A DNA stretch of 64,000 nt, from contig JAEBUN010000020.1 in NCBI GenBank assembly GCA_023014365.1, positions 186,001-250,000 on the forward strand, read 5' to 3'. The notes beneath the pieces are model-generated. The model had not been told where the DNA came from, made no database searches, and saw only the letters and a list, made by a program, of their open reading frames with translations. Below, in pieces: positions 1 to 11,634 of this stretch. The first letter of the stretch is position 1. Every line of letters begins with the position of its first letter. Source of the DNA: Lepiota brunneoincarnata (lineage: Eukaryota; Basidiomycota; Agaricomycetes; Agaricales; Agaricaceae). A program made the position numbers and the translations under genes.

Positions 1-472
1 ATTGAATACCCGGTGTCTTCTCGTATATGATAATAAGAAATGCATGAGAAAACGGGTCGCTATGGGACGGACCGGGGACCGTTGATGGCCGGTACAAGCG
101 CTCTCATGCGTAACTAGACTGAGCTGAATAAGCGGTAAGCCTGGCCTCCAGGCCAGGACTACGCGCAGCCGGAGAAATTGTAGGAGTGATATCTCGCCTC
201 ATGACTGAGTTGTTGGGTCGCAACAGATGTATGAATGCACGGCTCACGGTGATACTCCAGAGATAATATATTGAGATATATTGAGGGTGTGGCAAAGCCG
301 TGTGGGAAAGAACCAGCCAGCGACCAAAGCCGTGTCAACTGAGTCGCTCCTTAGTTTTCTTCCAACCCACCGTCTCCCCGCACTCCTTTCAGTCATTTTC
401 ACTCTCTCCTTTTCTCTCTACCTACAGGCGCTCCTATCTACGTCTTGGCATACACTTGGCTCCGGATCGGCA
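1..472. other. Region upstream of the GH79 gene, no gene seen
   Basis: No recognisable coding exon. The last 150 bases before the GH79 start codon are pyrimidine-rich (runs of tctcc/ctctc around 390-425), as is common just upstream of fungal start codons. Short ORFs here have no familiar motif. Confidence 0.4.
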
Positions 473-2930
473 ATGTGGTCTTGGAAGCTGGCCCTGAGTC
501 TTGGCGCCGTCCTCCAATTGCTTGGAAATGCCCAGGCCTCCGTAACCGTTTATTACCAGCAAGGACAAAATCCTTTCCAGACGGCAACTGGCGCCGCTGC
601 TAGTTACACCGGTGCTGCTGCCTACAACCCCACCGTCCTGACCGCCCCAGCCCCGCCCCCTGACCTCAACAAGAACTTTCCCGATTCAACTCCAGAATGG
701 TGGCACTCCAGGCGCCTCCATTCCGCAGCATGGTAATTTCTTTGGCTTTTCAATCGAAATGTCTGTCGTCAATCAAATCCGTAAGTATCATTTTGCTAGT
801 CTAACTGTTCATCTCTGATACTGGTCTCAAAGTTGGGAAGAATTCGTGAGTTTCCAGTCGTGATGTTGGGCAAAACCCGCAAATTAACATGTGGCAGATC
901 CTTTGTTCAGGTCCCCTTCCTCAACCTGATGGCGAACCTAGTCCAGCGCTCGGGGTCCGTTCAAGTTCGGGTGGGTGGTAACACTCAGGAGACCGCGACC
1001 CTTGTGGAAAGCACGCCCGATGGTCGCATTTTGGAGAAGAACCTAACCGGCGTGACGAACCCGGTGCGTTCTATTATTACATGCCCTCGCGGTGTGTCTA
1101 ACCAGGACAAAGACCCAAACCCCACCTTTGATTTTCACCCCTGAGTTTTTGTATCTTATGGCAAACATCTCCTCCCTCGTCAACGTTCATTGGTACATCG
1201 GTAATCATTTACCTCCTTCCAGGATGAGCATTTGTCTCAAATATGACCTAGGTGTACCATTCTTTGATGTCACGAATTTCAAGCTGGATATTGCGGAAAG
1301 GGGACAACAAATTCTAGGAGACCGTCTCATTGGTATCCAGGTCGGAAACGAGCCGGACCTTTACGTTGACCATGGGCATCGCCCAGAAGGCTACAATGAA
1401 TTTAGCTATTTCACCGAATTCGGACAGCTGCTTCAGGCCATGAACAACGATGCCCATGCCAAGAACCGCGATATTCTCATTGGACCTAATATTGCTATGC
1501 GGTGGACGCCCGAACAAGTGTGGAATACTGGGTTCGTTGACGCCTACTCCCCGAATCTTGTCAGCCTCGCAGTTGAACGGTATTGACTGTCTCCGTATAC
1601 TCTTATGTACCTGCGACTGACACCCTTTCAGATACCCAACCGACAACTGTTTCGCTCAATTCGGAGTTGGAACCCCGAGAGACCCTCAAGATATGTTCCC
1701 CACATACCTTCATCACGGATCTGGACGGAACCTGGTTCAACCTTACCTCAACTCTACCCTGTTTGCTCAGTCAAAAGGAAAACCATTCATGATGTTTGAA
1801 ACTAATACCGCGTCTTGCGGAGGCTTCGCCGGTATCAGTGACTCATTCGGTGCGGCTTTGTGGGGCCTGGATTACGGTATGACCATGGCCCACAGCAATT
1901 TCACTGGAGCCTTATTCCACGCTGGTGGTCAGAATGTGTTCTACAACGTAAGCTCCTTGATTGACAATGACAATTGCGATCCTGACGTTATTACCTAGCC
2001 TTTCACACGTGAGTCTCAAACAGAAGATAGGATCGATGAATTGTTAAACTGAATTGCACCTTCAGCACCCCCAACTAACCAATCCGAATTTCACCAATGG
2101 ACTGTCGGACCTATCTACTACTCCTGCACTTGTGATGGCTGAAGCTCTCGGCGCATCGAACAAATCGCAAGTGCTTGACCTTCTGGCCAACTCGGACAGC
2201 GATGTTACACCCGCATATGCAATCTACGAGGATGGCCAACCTGTCCGAGTGCTCTTTATCAACTTTGTCAGCGACCCATCTGGGGCCAACGATGTCACCG
2301 CTTCCATTTCCATCGGCGGTCAGAACGGTCAGGAAAGCACTACGCCCGCCTCAGTAAAAGTCAAGTGAGTGATACGTTCCGTCCGTAATTCGAAGAATTT
2401 TGTGCTGACGATTTTCAGGTACCTTCGGGCACAGACAGTGGCCCAGAAAGGCAATTTCACTTGGGCGAACCAGGTAACTTATTTGGCTACCAAGGTTTCC
2501 GATCCACCATTAACTGGCGTCCCCCCCATAGACCTTTGGTGATCACTTTACCTCAGATGGCCGCCCCGTGGGCACAGAAGAGATAGTGACCGTCCCATGC
2601 GACACAGCTGCCAGGGTTTGCAACATCAAGATACCGTCACCCTGTGCTGCCCTCGTCTTCCTTACCGATAACGCTCAGACAGAGAACTCGGGTGCACCGT
2701 CCGCGACATACGCTACCACCGCAAGAACGAAGCTGTTTAACACAGTGACGGTTGACCCCTCTGTATTGGCCACCTCGAATGGACATGGTGGTATGGCGGC
2801 GCATTTGGGTAGCACAAGTAAAGGAAGTGTGCCAAATAGTGCACAGGGGCTGAAGGCGCATGCTCCTGCGCTGAGCATTGCGCTCTGCATTTCGCTAGGT
2901 GCGGCATTAATTCTAGGAAGGAGGTTGTAG
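473..2930 (+). CDS. Secreted GH79 beta-glucuronidase-like glycosidase with C-terminal anchor signal (two apparent frameshifts)
   Basis: Ten exons: 473-780, 833-845, 898-1063, 1113-1200, 1252-1579, 1632-1947, 1999-2008, 2066-2364, 2419-2473 and 2532-2930. The product is about 659 residues once two surplus bases are discounted, and only then is the exon sum divisible by three. Residues 1-22 look like a signal peptide ending NAQA. The acid/base glutamate is visible in GIQVGNEPDLY and the nucleophile in MMFETNTASCGG, both typical of GH79 retaining enzymes. The C-terminus has a Ser/Gly stretch followed by a hydrophobic tail (ALSIALCISLGAALIL) and short basic end, suggesting GPI anchoring or a TM anchor. 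Expected role: removing uronic acid residues from plant or fungal glycans outside the cell. Two reading-frame breaks, each one extra base, lie near 680-683 and 2122-2125; catalytic residues are intact on either side. Exons of 13 and 10 nt are unusual. Family assignment is strong; expression as an intact protein is uncertain. Confidence 0.85.
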
Positions 2931-3923
2931 GAGAGCCATTGGAGGTCGCGGTTGATGAACCATGATGAGATGAGGACTCGTTGAGTAATTTCTTCCTATT
3001 ATACTCTTCTAGACGCACTTTAGTTTTTGAGTTCGGAGTTTTATTTCCATTAGTGTTGTTTATACAGTGTATACCGCGTATACCACATCCCTCCTTTTCT
3101 TTATCCGAGAGGTAGTGTGCGGAAAGGACCTAATCAGCTGGAAGCGCACTCCCGGTCAAACAATCAGACGTTCATAGTATAACTTGTATCTTCACTGGCG
3201 GAAGGTAGGCCGTGTTGGGCAACCTCTAGAACACCCTGAGAAATATGAGTATCGGGTGTTAAAGCGACTTGGCCTGATGATATACATCTCATCTGCTCCC
3301 AAAGAATCATCGATGCCTTTCATTCTATTTTCTACTCGGGCTGCTTGCTCCACAGGCTCGTTGATTCGCACGTCTCGTGGCGCTCAAACATCTCTATTCT
3401 TCTGTATATGGGCTATGGCCAGGAGTATGCGCTTTGGAAAGGATCCTCTTTGTGGCCCGATTCCAACTGCATACAGACTGGATATTATTGCATGTGGCAA
3501 CGAGCTTCAACAACCCGAAAACCCTACCAATCGCAGAATCCACTTTTCATGTGAGGCAAGAGCCGCTCACTCACTTGGGTCACCTGCACAAGAAAGCCCC
3601 TGCGTATCCCCCTGCAACTAGGCGCGTCCATGGCGGTTCTCACACCTTGTTCATAATAGAATTGAGAAGCTTCGATCCATATCCCTTCGTGGAAAAAGAA
3701 CGTGCTTACTTGTACGCTGATGGTACAAACACAATGTGGTCCTGCCAGGCCTGCTCGCAGGACCGGTCGGGTGTGTGGCTCCTGTCCGATAAGGGGATTG
3801 ATGGGTCCACAGGGGGCATTAAAGAGGGGAGTTCTTTTGACGACCTGCAACTCCTGAACACATTCCCCCCGCTTTCCTTCCCGGAACTTTGAATCTTACT
3901 TGTAGCTGGTTACCAATTGGACC
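2931..3923. other. Intergenic, GH79 to permease
   Basis: Short overlapping ORFs occur on both strands around 3184-3892 but none shows a motif, a signal peptide or plausible splicing. The stretch presumably holds the GH79 3' UTR and the permease promoter. Confidence 0.35.
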
Positions 3924-6602
3924 ATGGAGGCGGATGCGACGTACGGCACAGGTACTGGTTCGGCAGGCTCGGGGGACGAAAGGGGGAAACTCGACGGCAT
4001 GGACTCTGCTACCAGCAAGAAAGTAATACAAGGGTTGAAGGAGCTTGGGTATACCCAAGAATTGACGCGCGTACGTGGGGTTTCTTTGGACCTTTAGGCT
4101 GGCGGTTGAGTTTTAGGATGCAGACCAGGGGATTGGCACACATCTTATTCAGTAAGCTCGTATTCACCCGTGTCCAGATGTTACGTTGTTAACGAGTCTC
4201 CAGTGGTGCTGTGTAAGCTCAGAACCCCCGTGTTCACCCTTTGTTTTCTGATCTAGCTGTTGTTGTTGGCATGTAGCCATCATGGCTGTTCGTAAGTTCA
4301 ATGTGTTGTCACATATCACCTACCACCTCTCAGTCCTATTGGCTAGCTTTCGGTCTAGCTACACCTATAGCAACTGCCCTTGTAGGCGGGGGTCCCGCCG
4401 TCATGATTTGGGGGTACGTCAAGACTTTGAATAAAATAAAATATAAAAGTCCGAAGCCGTAAACGATAATTATTTCAGCCTCGCGATGGTTTCGCTCTTT
4501 TCTCAGGCGCTCGCATTATCTCTAGGCTGAAATCTGTTCAAAATATCCCACTTCTGCTGGGGCGTATTATTGGACTTTTCGACTTGCACCCCCACGCTTC
4601 AGATTACTATGCTCTTGGATCAATGGATGGTTGACGATGGTAGGCGTGTGGACCATCAGTTTGTCTGTCAACTTCGTACGTGGTTACTTGGCTGATCACG
4701 AAACCGATCTGACAGTATGTTTGATTCCAGGGCACAGCTCAGTTGCTGATTGCTGGTATCGGCATATTTCATCCTGAATGGGTAGCTACGGCTTGGCAAA
4801 CCTGTATGTCTTTTTTTGTAACACCCAGTTCGCTTGGGAGGGGCTGATGAGAAGAAAGACCTTATATTCCTGGCTGTCACCTCTTTCGCGACGGCCTTTG
4901 GCATTTTTTTCAACAAATTACTCCCGACTGTAGACGTGGGTGGTGACTGACCATGGATAATCAATTCAAACTGATCTAATTTCCTGTGCCCTGATAGATC
5001 CTGTCAGCGATTTGGACCCTTCTCGGGGTGATCGGTGAATGGCCCCGTGTACCCTTTCTTGGTTATCTGTGACTCATGCTCTTGGTGCTGTTATATTAAA
5101 GTCATGCTTGTGTGTCTATCAAGCGAAAGCAGCAGCTGGTCGTCGCCCTGCTTCCTTCGCACTCGGTTTCTTTGATCCCTCACCTTCTGGTTGGACTCCA
5201 GGATGGTCTTTCTTCATCGGCTTACTTCCGGTAAAGCCCTCTCCTCTCCATTCGAACGTAAAGGTTTTGACGAAAGCATATAGCCAGGTACAGTGACCGC
5301 GTCCTCGTGGTTCAAGGCCGCATAGCTCATATTAACATCAGCCTACGTCTATTCTGCCAATGGGATGAGTAAGTCCCCAAGCATGTGCCCACCATACTCT
5401 GAGTACTGATCGTTAACGCCGACAGTTACGAACATGTGTGAAGAGGTCCGCGACCCTTCTCGGGAGGTGCCCGCTGCACTCGCATGGGCTGTTCCTATTG
5501 GTTTCATAACCGGCCTTATATTCCTACTTCCCGTGGTATTTACACTCCCTAGTATCAATATGCTCCTCTCCGGTGAGACACATGATGGTAATGATGGACT
5601 CCGCAAATGCTCATAAGATGACAAGTGCCCGGTGGACAACCTATTGGCATTCTGTATACGGAAATCATGGGTTCACGATCTGGTGGTTTCGCAATGGTGA
5701 TCTATTGCTCATAAATGAAATGTTGGTATCATTGATAACTGATACGTTGATGTTGATGGACAGCTATTCATCTGTGCGTCCCGTACGTTCTTTTTAGCGC
5801 GCGCTAATCTAACAGGCGCGACCTATAGTGTTTATGATCGGGATCTTTTGTGCCATCTCCATTTGTTGTGCCGCCTCGAGGGCTACTTGGAGCTTCGCCC
5901 GAGATAATGCCATACCTGGTTCTAAATTTTTCTCCGCAGTCAACCATCGTGGCTATCTCGAAGGTGTACCCCTGAACGCCTACTTATTAGCAACCCTAAT
6001 TCAGGTCCTCCTTGGGTTGATATTTCTCGGATCAACCGCAGCCTTCAATGCATTCGTCGGAGTCGCAGTGATCTGTCTGGGCGCCAGTTACGCGATGCCA
6101 GTATTGCTGTCCTTGGTAGACAAACGCCGTCTCGTGCAGGGCGCTCCCTACAACCTTGGACGCTGGGGTTTCTTCATCAACTCATTCGCGGTACTATGGG
6201 TGATGTTCGAACTCGTGTTGTTCTCGATGCCTGCCGTCATTCCTGTGACGCAAACTTCCATGAGTGAGTAGTGCAGTCTGATCAGATTCGTGTATGATTT
6301 AACAGCACTTTGGCTTCAAATGGCCAAATTAAAGATTATGCTTCGGTCGTGTTTGTCGGATTTGGTGTCATCAGCGCCATGTGGTATATCGTGAGTGAGT
6401 AGTACCTGCAGGGTGGTGCACGGAGAGATACAGCATATAATGCTCATAAACTCTTGTAGACGGGCGTCGATATTACTCAGGGCCACCCATGCCTACAGAC
6501 GGACGGCTATCAAAGGAGGCGGCGATGGACGGGGATGCTAATGAATCCAGGCCACGGTCAGGGTCCGAAACTAGTAAGCCACAGGAGGGCGAGCAGATTT
6601 AA
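3924..6602 (+). CDS. Amino-acid/GABA-type permease, APC superfamily (two apparent frameshifts)
   Basis: Eighteen exons reconstructed from GT-AG junctions: 3924-4070, 4124-4151, 4204-4212, 4277-4291, 4347-4413, 4479-4675, 4731-4803, 4859-4935, 4998-5034, 5102-5230, 5284-5287, 5342-5368, 5426-5572, 5626-5696, 5764-5782, 5829-6263, 6335-6394 and 6460-6602. The 560-residue product (two bases discounted) has landmarks of the Uga4/choline-type fungal permeases: GLKELGYTQELTR before TM1, TPIATALVGGGPAVMIWG, EICSKYPTSAGAYYWTF, CEEVRDPSREVP after the LLPPAYVYSA segment, SRATWSFARDNAIPGS, and VPLNAYL. About twelve hydrophobic segments fit a plasma-membrane or vacuolar transporter. Substrate (GABA, choline or another amino compound) cannot be told from sequence. 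Single surplus bases break the frame near 4524-4528 and 5120-5122. Exon 11 is only 4 nt and exon 3 only 9 nt. The start codon opens a hydrophilic N-terminus normal for this family. Confidence 0.85.
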
Positions 6603-6820
6603 GCCGAGAGGGGAGTTGTACAGTACTACCGTACTCAGGAACTTGGGAAATGTCATTACTTATCTCAGATCTCAACGAGCGTCATTTTAGACGCTGACGG
6701 GATGACGCCAGTGATTGGCACTGAAGAAGAGATTATTGCACCTATCGATGCAATATTGTAGCAGCTCGAGCCATTGGGCGTGGGATGAAGTGATAAATAA
6801 TGGTAATACATTGAGCGGAG

Positions 6821-7816
6821 TTAGGCAGTGAGCTTCGGAATCACTTTGACCATCTGATCAATATTAATGAATTGTACCCATGTTTCCAAGTCCTTTGGCG
6901 ACTCATGCCAGATGAACTTCAACTCGTCGCACCCACGGAAGAACGCACAGCAGCACTGATACTCCTCCTCCACTAGTTTGTTGCCACGTGCCACACCCAG
7001 TTTAGCACGGTATATTCGAAACTCCCAGCCGGTTAACGCGTGCCCGTCGGCAGTGGCAGACTTCTTCTCCATGTCAAATTCGAGACGTGCCCAGTCAAAA
7101 GCAGTATTCTGTCCGATAGCCCTAGCATAGGATGACTTGAGTGTCAGCAAAATGCAGAGCCGACGAAGGACAGTGTCTTGGTCGGGCGCGGCAGTAATGG
7201 AGGCGAGTTCCAGCGGTGTCAGCTGTTCGGTGTTCGGGAGTTAAAATCAGTCGGAGTAAATATGGAGCCGAGAGGAGGTAGAACCTTGTGTTGTAACGAT
7301 TCGATGTAAGCCGAGAGTGTTATCTTGCTTGGTTTCTTATGAATAAGGATCGCAAGGCCAATGTTGATGACCTTTTTTTGGGGCCCCTGTGTCATTGCCA
7401 TGCCACAGAGAGAGTGGTCGTAAGTCAGATGATATCCGATCATTGAGTGCAAAAACTTTTCGGGCGGCAGGTCGTCCTGAACCAAGGCTAGTTTTGAGAT
7501 GGTTTCCTCATGATTCAGCGCAGGCCTACCTGTTCTATCCAACGCTTACCGTTCTGCGTCACGCAGTCTCTCCACTTCGCACGCGGTATCCGCCGATGCC
7601 GCATCATCAACAATGGGAGCATACTAGTGATCAGGTTACCTGGGATGCGCATAATAAGCGAGGTCCACTGGAAGAGGCGGAGGATGGGGGCAGAAACTCA
7701 CGAAAGTTATCGGGGTCTGCAGGTTTGTAGGGTATATTAACATGCTTCACACACTCCTTAACCAGGGCGTGGCAAGCGTCATATTCCTGGATCCGACATG
7801 AGTAACGGCGACACAA
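6821..7816 (-). pseudogene. Degenerate 4'-phosphopantetheinyl transferase-like gene
   Basis: Read on the minus strand, the fragments follow the fungal PPTase order: DACHALVKECVKHVNIPY (N-terminal half), then TGRPAL and GYHLTYDHSLCGMAM, then INIGLAIL, then LTLKSSYARAIGQ, and a well-kept C-terminus ending WVQFINIDQMVKVIPKL. In active family members these correspond to GKPY, the THDN motif, the Mg-binding GxDV motif and WTxKEAxxKA. Here His, the catalytic Asp, the Trp and the catalytic Glu are all replaced. The frame is interrupted near 7225-7260 by a stop, where an intron or indel separates the two main ORFs, and the N-terminal part needs a further intron near 7630-7690. Active PPTases load phosphopantetheine onto carrier proteins of fatty-acid, polyketide and lysine synthesis. 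The residue losses argue for a decayed or catalytically dead duplicate. The N-terminal boundary is approximate. Confidence 0.6.
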
Positions 7817-9558
7817 GGCTCATGCTCGACAATACGCACTTCTTTCGTATACTCGCGATTTAGCGATATCATCCATACGAGTATTGGGCAATCGCCTGCG
7901 AGGGCCATCGGGCCAGGTAGGCGTCCAGAACGTAGAGGGCGTTATGAAGCTTGGGAATGGGTGTGATGATGATGGGTTTGAACAGGCTGATTATAACGGA
8001 AATTGCTAAACAGCTATGAAGTGAGTCGAAGAGAGGAAACAAGAGCAGTCAGCCCCGGCTTGCATATTCCCCACGTACAGCATTCAAGCGCACAAGATCC
8101 CAATCGTAATTTCCCTTATTTGGAAGAAAGGTCGCAGGCTCCTAGAACAAACTATCCCTTGACAACATGATAACATAACAATTTCAATTAAAACAACGTG
8201 CTGTTAGTTGCATCGCTGGCTATTCGATCCTCCAACAACAAGGCGCATGTTAACCTCGTTGAGAGACCCTCACGGCAAGCACCCCACCCATCAAACTCCA
8301 CTGAGCCGTCATGCACCCGTGTCACTTTAGTCGGATACACACCTTCACTTTCGAGGCTGGGCCACAGGACACTAGTTCCCGAGATCCATGAACCCTTGGC
8401 GTGGCTAGATCCTCTCGGGAAGCACTTCCCTGTTCTATCTTTGCTATTCATTGTCCTCCACCCAAACTGGCACTGTTATAGATGTAGAAGCAACCCACAG
8501 ATCGTGACCTCGACCTCCACCAGATCCACCAATATGTGTCGGGGACGGAGCGGGTCATTGTGCCGAACTTCGACATTCTTGCCCCTGGTGCTCGGACCCT
8601 TAAAATGCTCTTACTCGCCGTGGTACCTACCGAAATGACAACCAACCCCGCGATCCGGTATGTATATACATACTGTTCTTACAGAGCCTCTAGGTTCAAT
8701 CCGACCACAACCAACGTGGACCTAAGCCCACAGTATTACATGTACACATAATCCACTAGTGTCACCACAGGATCACGGACTTGTGTTCACCTTGTCTGCC
8801 ACTCATATTGCGTCTTCTCAAAGCTGATCCCCCTCCCTTCCTGTGCGGCCGTTATGTACCCTCCACATCAGGGAGCTGACATTCAACCTTGAAAAAATTT
8901 TCTGCAACCCTAGTACCAATGACATATCACAGGGGACCGCCGGTCCACGATCCGTAGGAGGCCGCTTTTTTCATCCTTTGGGCAGCTTCTGGCCGGGCGG
9001 GTGTATCAGCCTATTCTTGTGGTGACCGCCGCGTGTCACCCGGTCCCATCGGAATGTTTCGGAAGTAGCTTTCCACTCTCTGAATCATGTCGCCGTCTTC
9101 AAATACCCATGGGGGAGGCGGGCGCCAAATGTTGTACCAAGACTATCACAGGTCGCTACTAGGACACCCGTCCACAACAAGGTACATGCATCGGTATCCC
9201 TACCTACCGTCGGCTCAGCTCGCTATCTATTTATTCGCGGAAAAATTTTGGTAGCCATAAAACCATTCTCGTTGACGACACTGCCCTTCCGGTCACGACT
9301 TTCGCCGACATGTTTCCTGACAACGTGGACTGCACTTATGGGTCGCACCAAATACCGCAGAGAGAAATTTCTTTGATTGGCTAGACTTAGGGCATGACCC
9401 TTGAAGCTCAAAGACGCTGAGTATATTAGGGGGCGATCACTTATCATTTGTCAATGACGAGATGTAAAACACGAGGCACAGGCGGACGATGGGGGAGGTC
9501 GTTACATTTGACATCCCGGCTATACCCTTCTGCTCCTTCCTTATAATGGTTTAGAGGA
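7817..9558. other. Gene-free stretch
   Basis: Several ORFs of 60-146 codons exist on both strands (for example 8198-8638 plus and 8188-8451 minus) but their translations show no family motif and no consistent splicing. I see no repeat or RNA gene here. Confidence 0.35.
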
Positions 9559-10952
9559 CTAGATTGCGATTCCAGGGTATGGTGGCAAACCATCAAGGCC
9601 CCCCTTCCTTCCTTCCTGCATCAGCCCTCTTTCTGCAGTATTCAAAGTCCCGTTTCTCTGGCCCAAGGTTCCAGCTGGAACTCCAGAAGGACTCGTTGTG
9701 GGGCTGCCCGTCATGCCACCGACAAAAGTTTCTGTTTGTGAGAAGCCATCTTCCGCCGACAACAGGCTCATCCTCGCATCTTGTTGTGACACAAGCAGTG
9801 CCCCGTTGGCGATAATATGGCTATCTCTGGCAGCTGTATGAGGATGCCCACCAGCTGGAGGGGGGGGGTGATGGGGTAATTTTGGGCTTAGTGAGGCCCC
9901 GCACTGATTCGGGCATGATGGGAGGAGGCCTCGTGATATCCAAGACAGTCCCAAACGAGCGCCGATTGTTAGAGTCTGACGCAAATGCGAATGGATAAGG
10001 ACTCAAAGAGGAGGAGCCACGTGAGTCCTCCTCCGCATTTGCCAGACATAAGCGCAGCTGATAACCAAAAGTAGTGGTATCAAACAGCCAACGACGATTC
10101 CAGCAATGGCAGGTTTGGAGAGCGAGCCTTTTAGGGTATGGTGCGTGCTCGGGGTGCTATCAGATGAAGTTGTCGGGAATGGAACTCCGCTGATGCGGCT
10201 GGGCGAAGCGAGGAATCCAGTTGTGGACTCCGGCGGGATAGAGGGTGGAGGTATGATAACATTCGCGGTGGAGCTCCGAGGTAGGCTGGACGTGATTGCT
10301 AGGGTGGAAGTCCGTGATTCGGACACAGTTGTGGGGTCTGGGCGTTGCTGGGGCGTCACGACCGGCTCAATGGAAGTTTCCGGTGGGACGGATTCAGGAA
10401 TAGGCCCTCCAAACGTGCTAAACGGCGGTACCGTGCTAGGAACGCGAGAGGCACTGGATGAAATGGCGGTGGTGGTGATTGGAGAGATATCCGAGTCCGG
10501 TGAGTGAACAACGAAGGAGTCCAGTATCAAAGGTTGGTCGGTGTCGTCACGCGCGTTGGTGATCTCCAGTGTATGTTCTCCGTTTGAAAGATTAGGGAGA
10601 GGCGAAATACAATTGATGGAACTTTGGCTTGCTCCCAACGTCTTCCTTCTCCACGTGAGACCGAACTGGGTCAGAACCATCTACGCTGTACGTAGAAGAA
10701 CTCTTCCCACTTATCGTCCCATATACCTCAATTGATGTCCCTGGTATTGGTCTGAGTTCTGGGTGATTCTGACTGTTAGAAGGATGCCTCACCTCGGAAT
10801 CTTAGTTTTGCAGTTGCCCCTTCGACACTAGTCCTAGTTGTAGTCCCCATAAACTCGTCTCCGGAGCCCCTAACATGCTCCCAGTCATCGCCACCAGACG
10901 ACGTCGAATACACGATAGAGGAGTCTCTATCATCAATTTCCCGAGAGCCCAT
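9559..10952 (-). pseudogene. Receptor-like single-TM protein, paralogue 1 (three frame breaks)
   Basis: Exon 1 starts at 10952 (MGSREIDDRDSSIVY) and is joined by a 52-bp intron (10741-10792) to an exon reading GTSIEVYGTISGKSSSTYSV, an N-terminal beta-sandwich-like ectodomain common in Agaricomycete single-TM proteins. Next come SNGEHTLEITNARDD, a Ser/Thr/Pro-rich stalk, a transmembrane helix (AIAGIVVGCLIPLLLVISCAYV) and a basic stop-transfer RRR. The cytoplasmic tail ends GLPPYPGIAI, matching the tail of the intact paralogue at 12692-14078 (ELPPYPGTARL). The frame breaks near 10593-10600 (one extra base in SP-NLSNG), near 10002-10012, and at a run of nine G at 9860-9868. Function is unknown; the layout suggests a cell-surface sensor or anchor. 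Pseudogene versus sequence error is unresolved. Confidence 0.6.
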
Positions 10953-11611
10953 AGCTGTCGCATGAAATTACAAAAAGGAGTGGTTTGTCTTTTCAGTGAG
11001 CGTAAGTGGTATAAAGAGTGGAACGGAGGGACAAAAGCACGACAGCCAGCGTCACCAAGGTGAGAGGATAAAAGTGGGATATTTCGTCGTAAACCTCACC
11101 ATAAGAAGTCGAAGGAGTGCTACAGGAAGTCGCTGATGCCGGCCATGAACTACCAGGAGCTCTGATCCTGGTTCTGATGCTGGAGGTTGCAACCATCCAG
11201 ATATCACTGCATCCTGATCACAGTAGCAGAGTCGTATACCGGGGGGGTCAGGATTTCAGCCCTGAGACTATCGCACAACGAGAGAAAACCGAGCATTAGC
11301 CTATTGCTGATCAAGTAGCTCTGCCATGAGTTGACAATCCCTGCTAAAACTGTCAGGGACGGTCACGCGTGCACTCGAATCACCACGTTGTCATCAGCAT
11401 AAATTTGTCATGGCCAATGCCCCGCCCCCCAAACAATCTCAATCGAGGTGTGTAGCTACCTTTGAAGCATACTCAAGGCCAGCAAGGAAGGAGAAATCAT
11501 GTCGCATTTGCCAATTTCACATCAACCACCATCTTTTAGCCCAGCACACTGGTAACAGTACCTTGTATTCGATATCTCTGATCAATCTAGTCACCGTTGA
11601 GTCCGAGGGGC

Positions 11612-11634
11612 GGGGGTCGTGAGAACCTTCCTAA
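11612..11634 (+). repeat. Left arm of 23-bp inverted repeat
   Basis: This arm contains GTCGTGAGAACCTTCC and is the exact reverse complement of 12191-12213, about 580 bp away. Ten bases directly before it (11603-11612, ccgaggggcg) recur inverted at 12247-12256, further out on the other side, so the right arm carries about 34 extra bases relative to the left. Probably the edges of an old transposable-element relic. Confidence 0.5.

Noticed and set aside
7389..7740. Plus-strand ORFs opposite the PPTase-like gene
   Set aside because: They are antisense shadows of the minus-strand reading, with no motif of their own.
8690..8710. Possible tRNA T-loop (ggttcaatcc)
   Set aside because: One base short of the consensus and no matching acceptor, D or anticodon arms nearby.
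10106..10507. 133-codon plus-strand ORF
   Set aside because: Exact antisense of the Ser/Thr/Pro stalk of receptor-like paralogue 1; Gly/Val/Glu-rich composition is a by-product.
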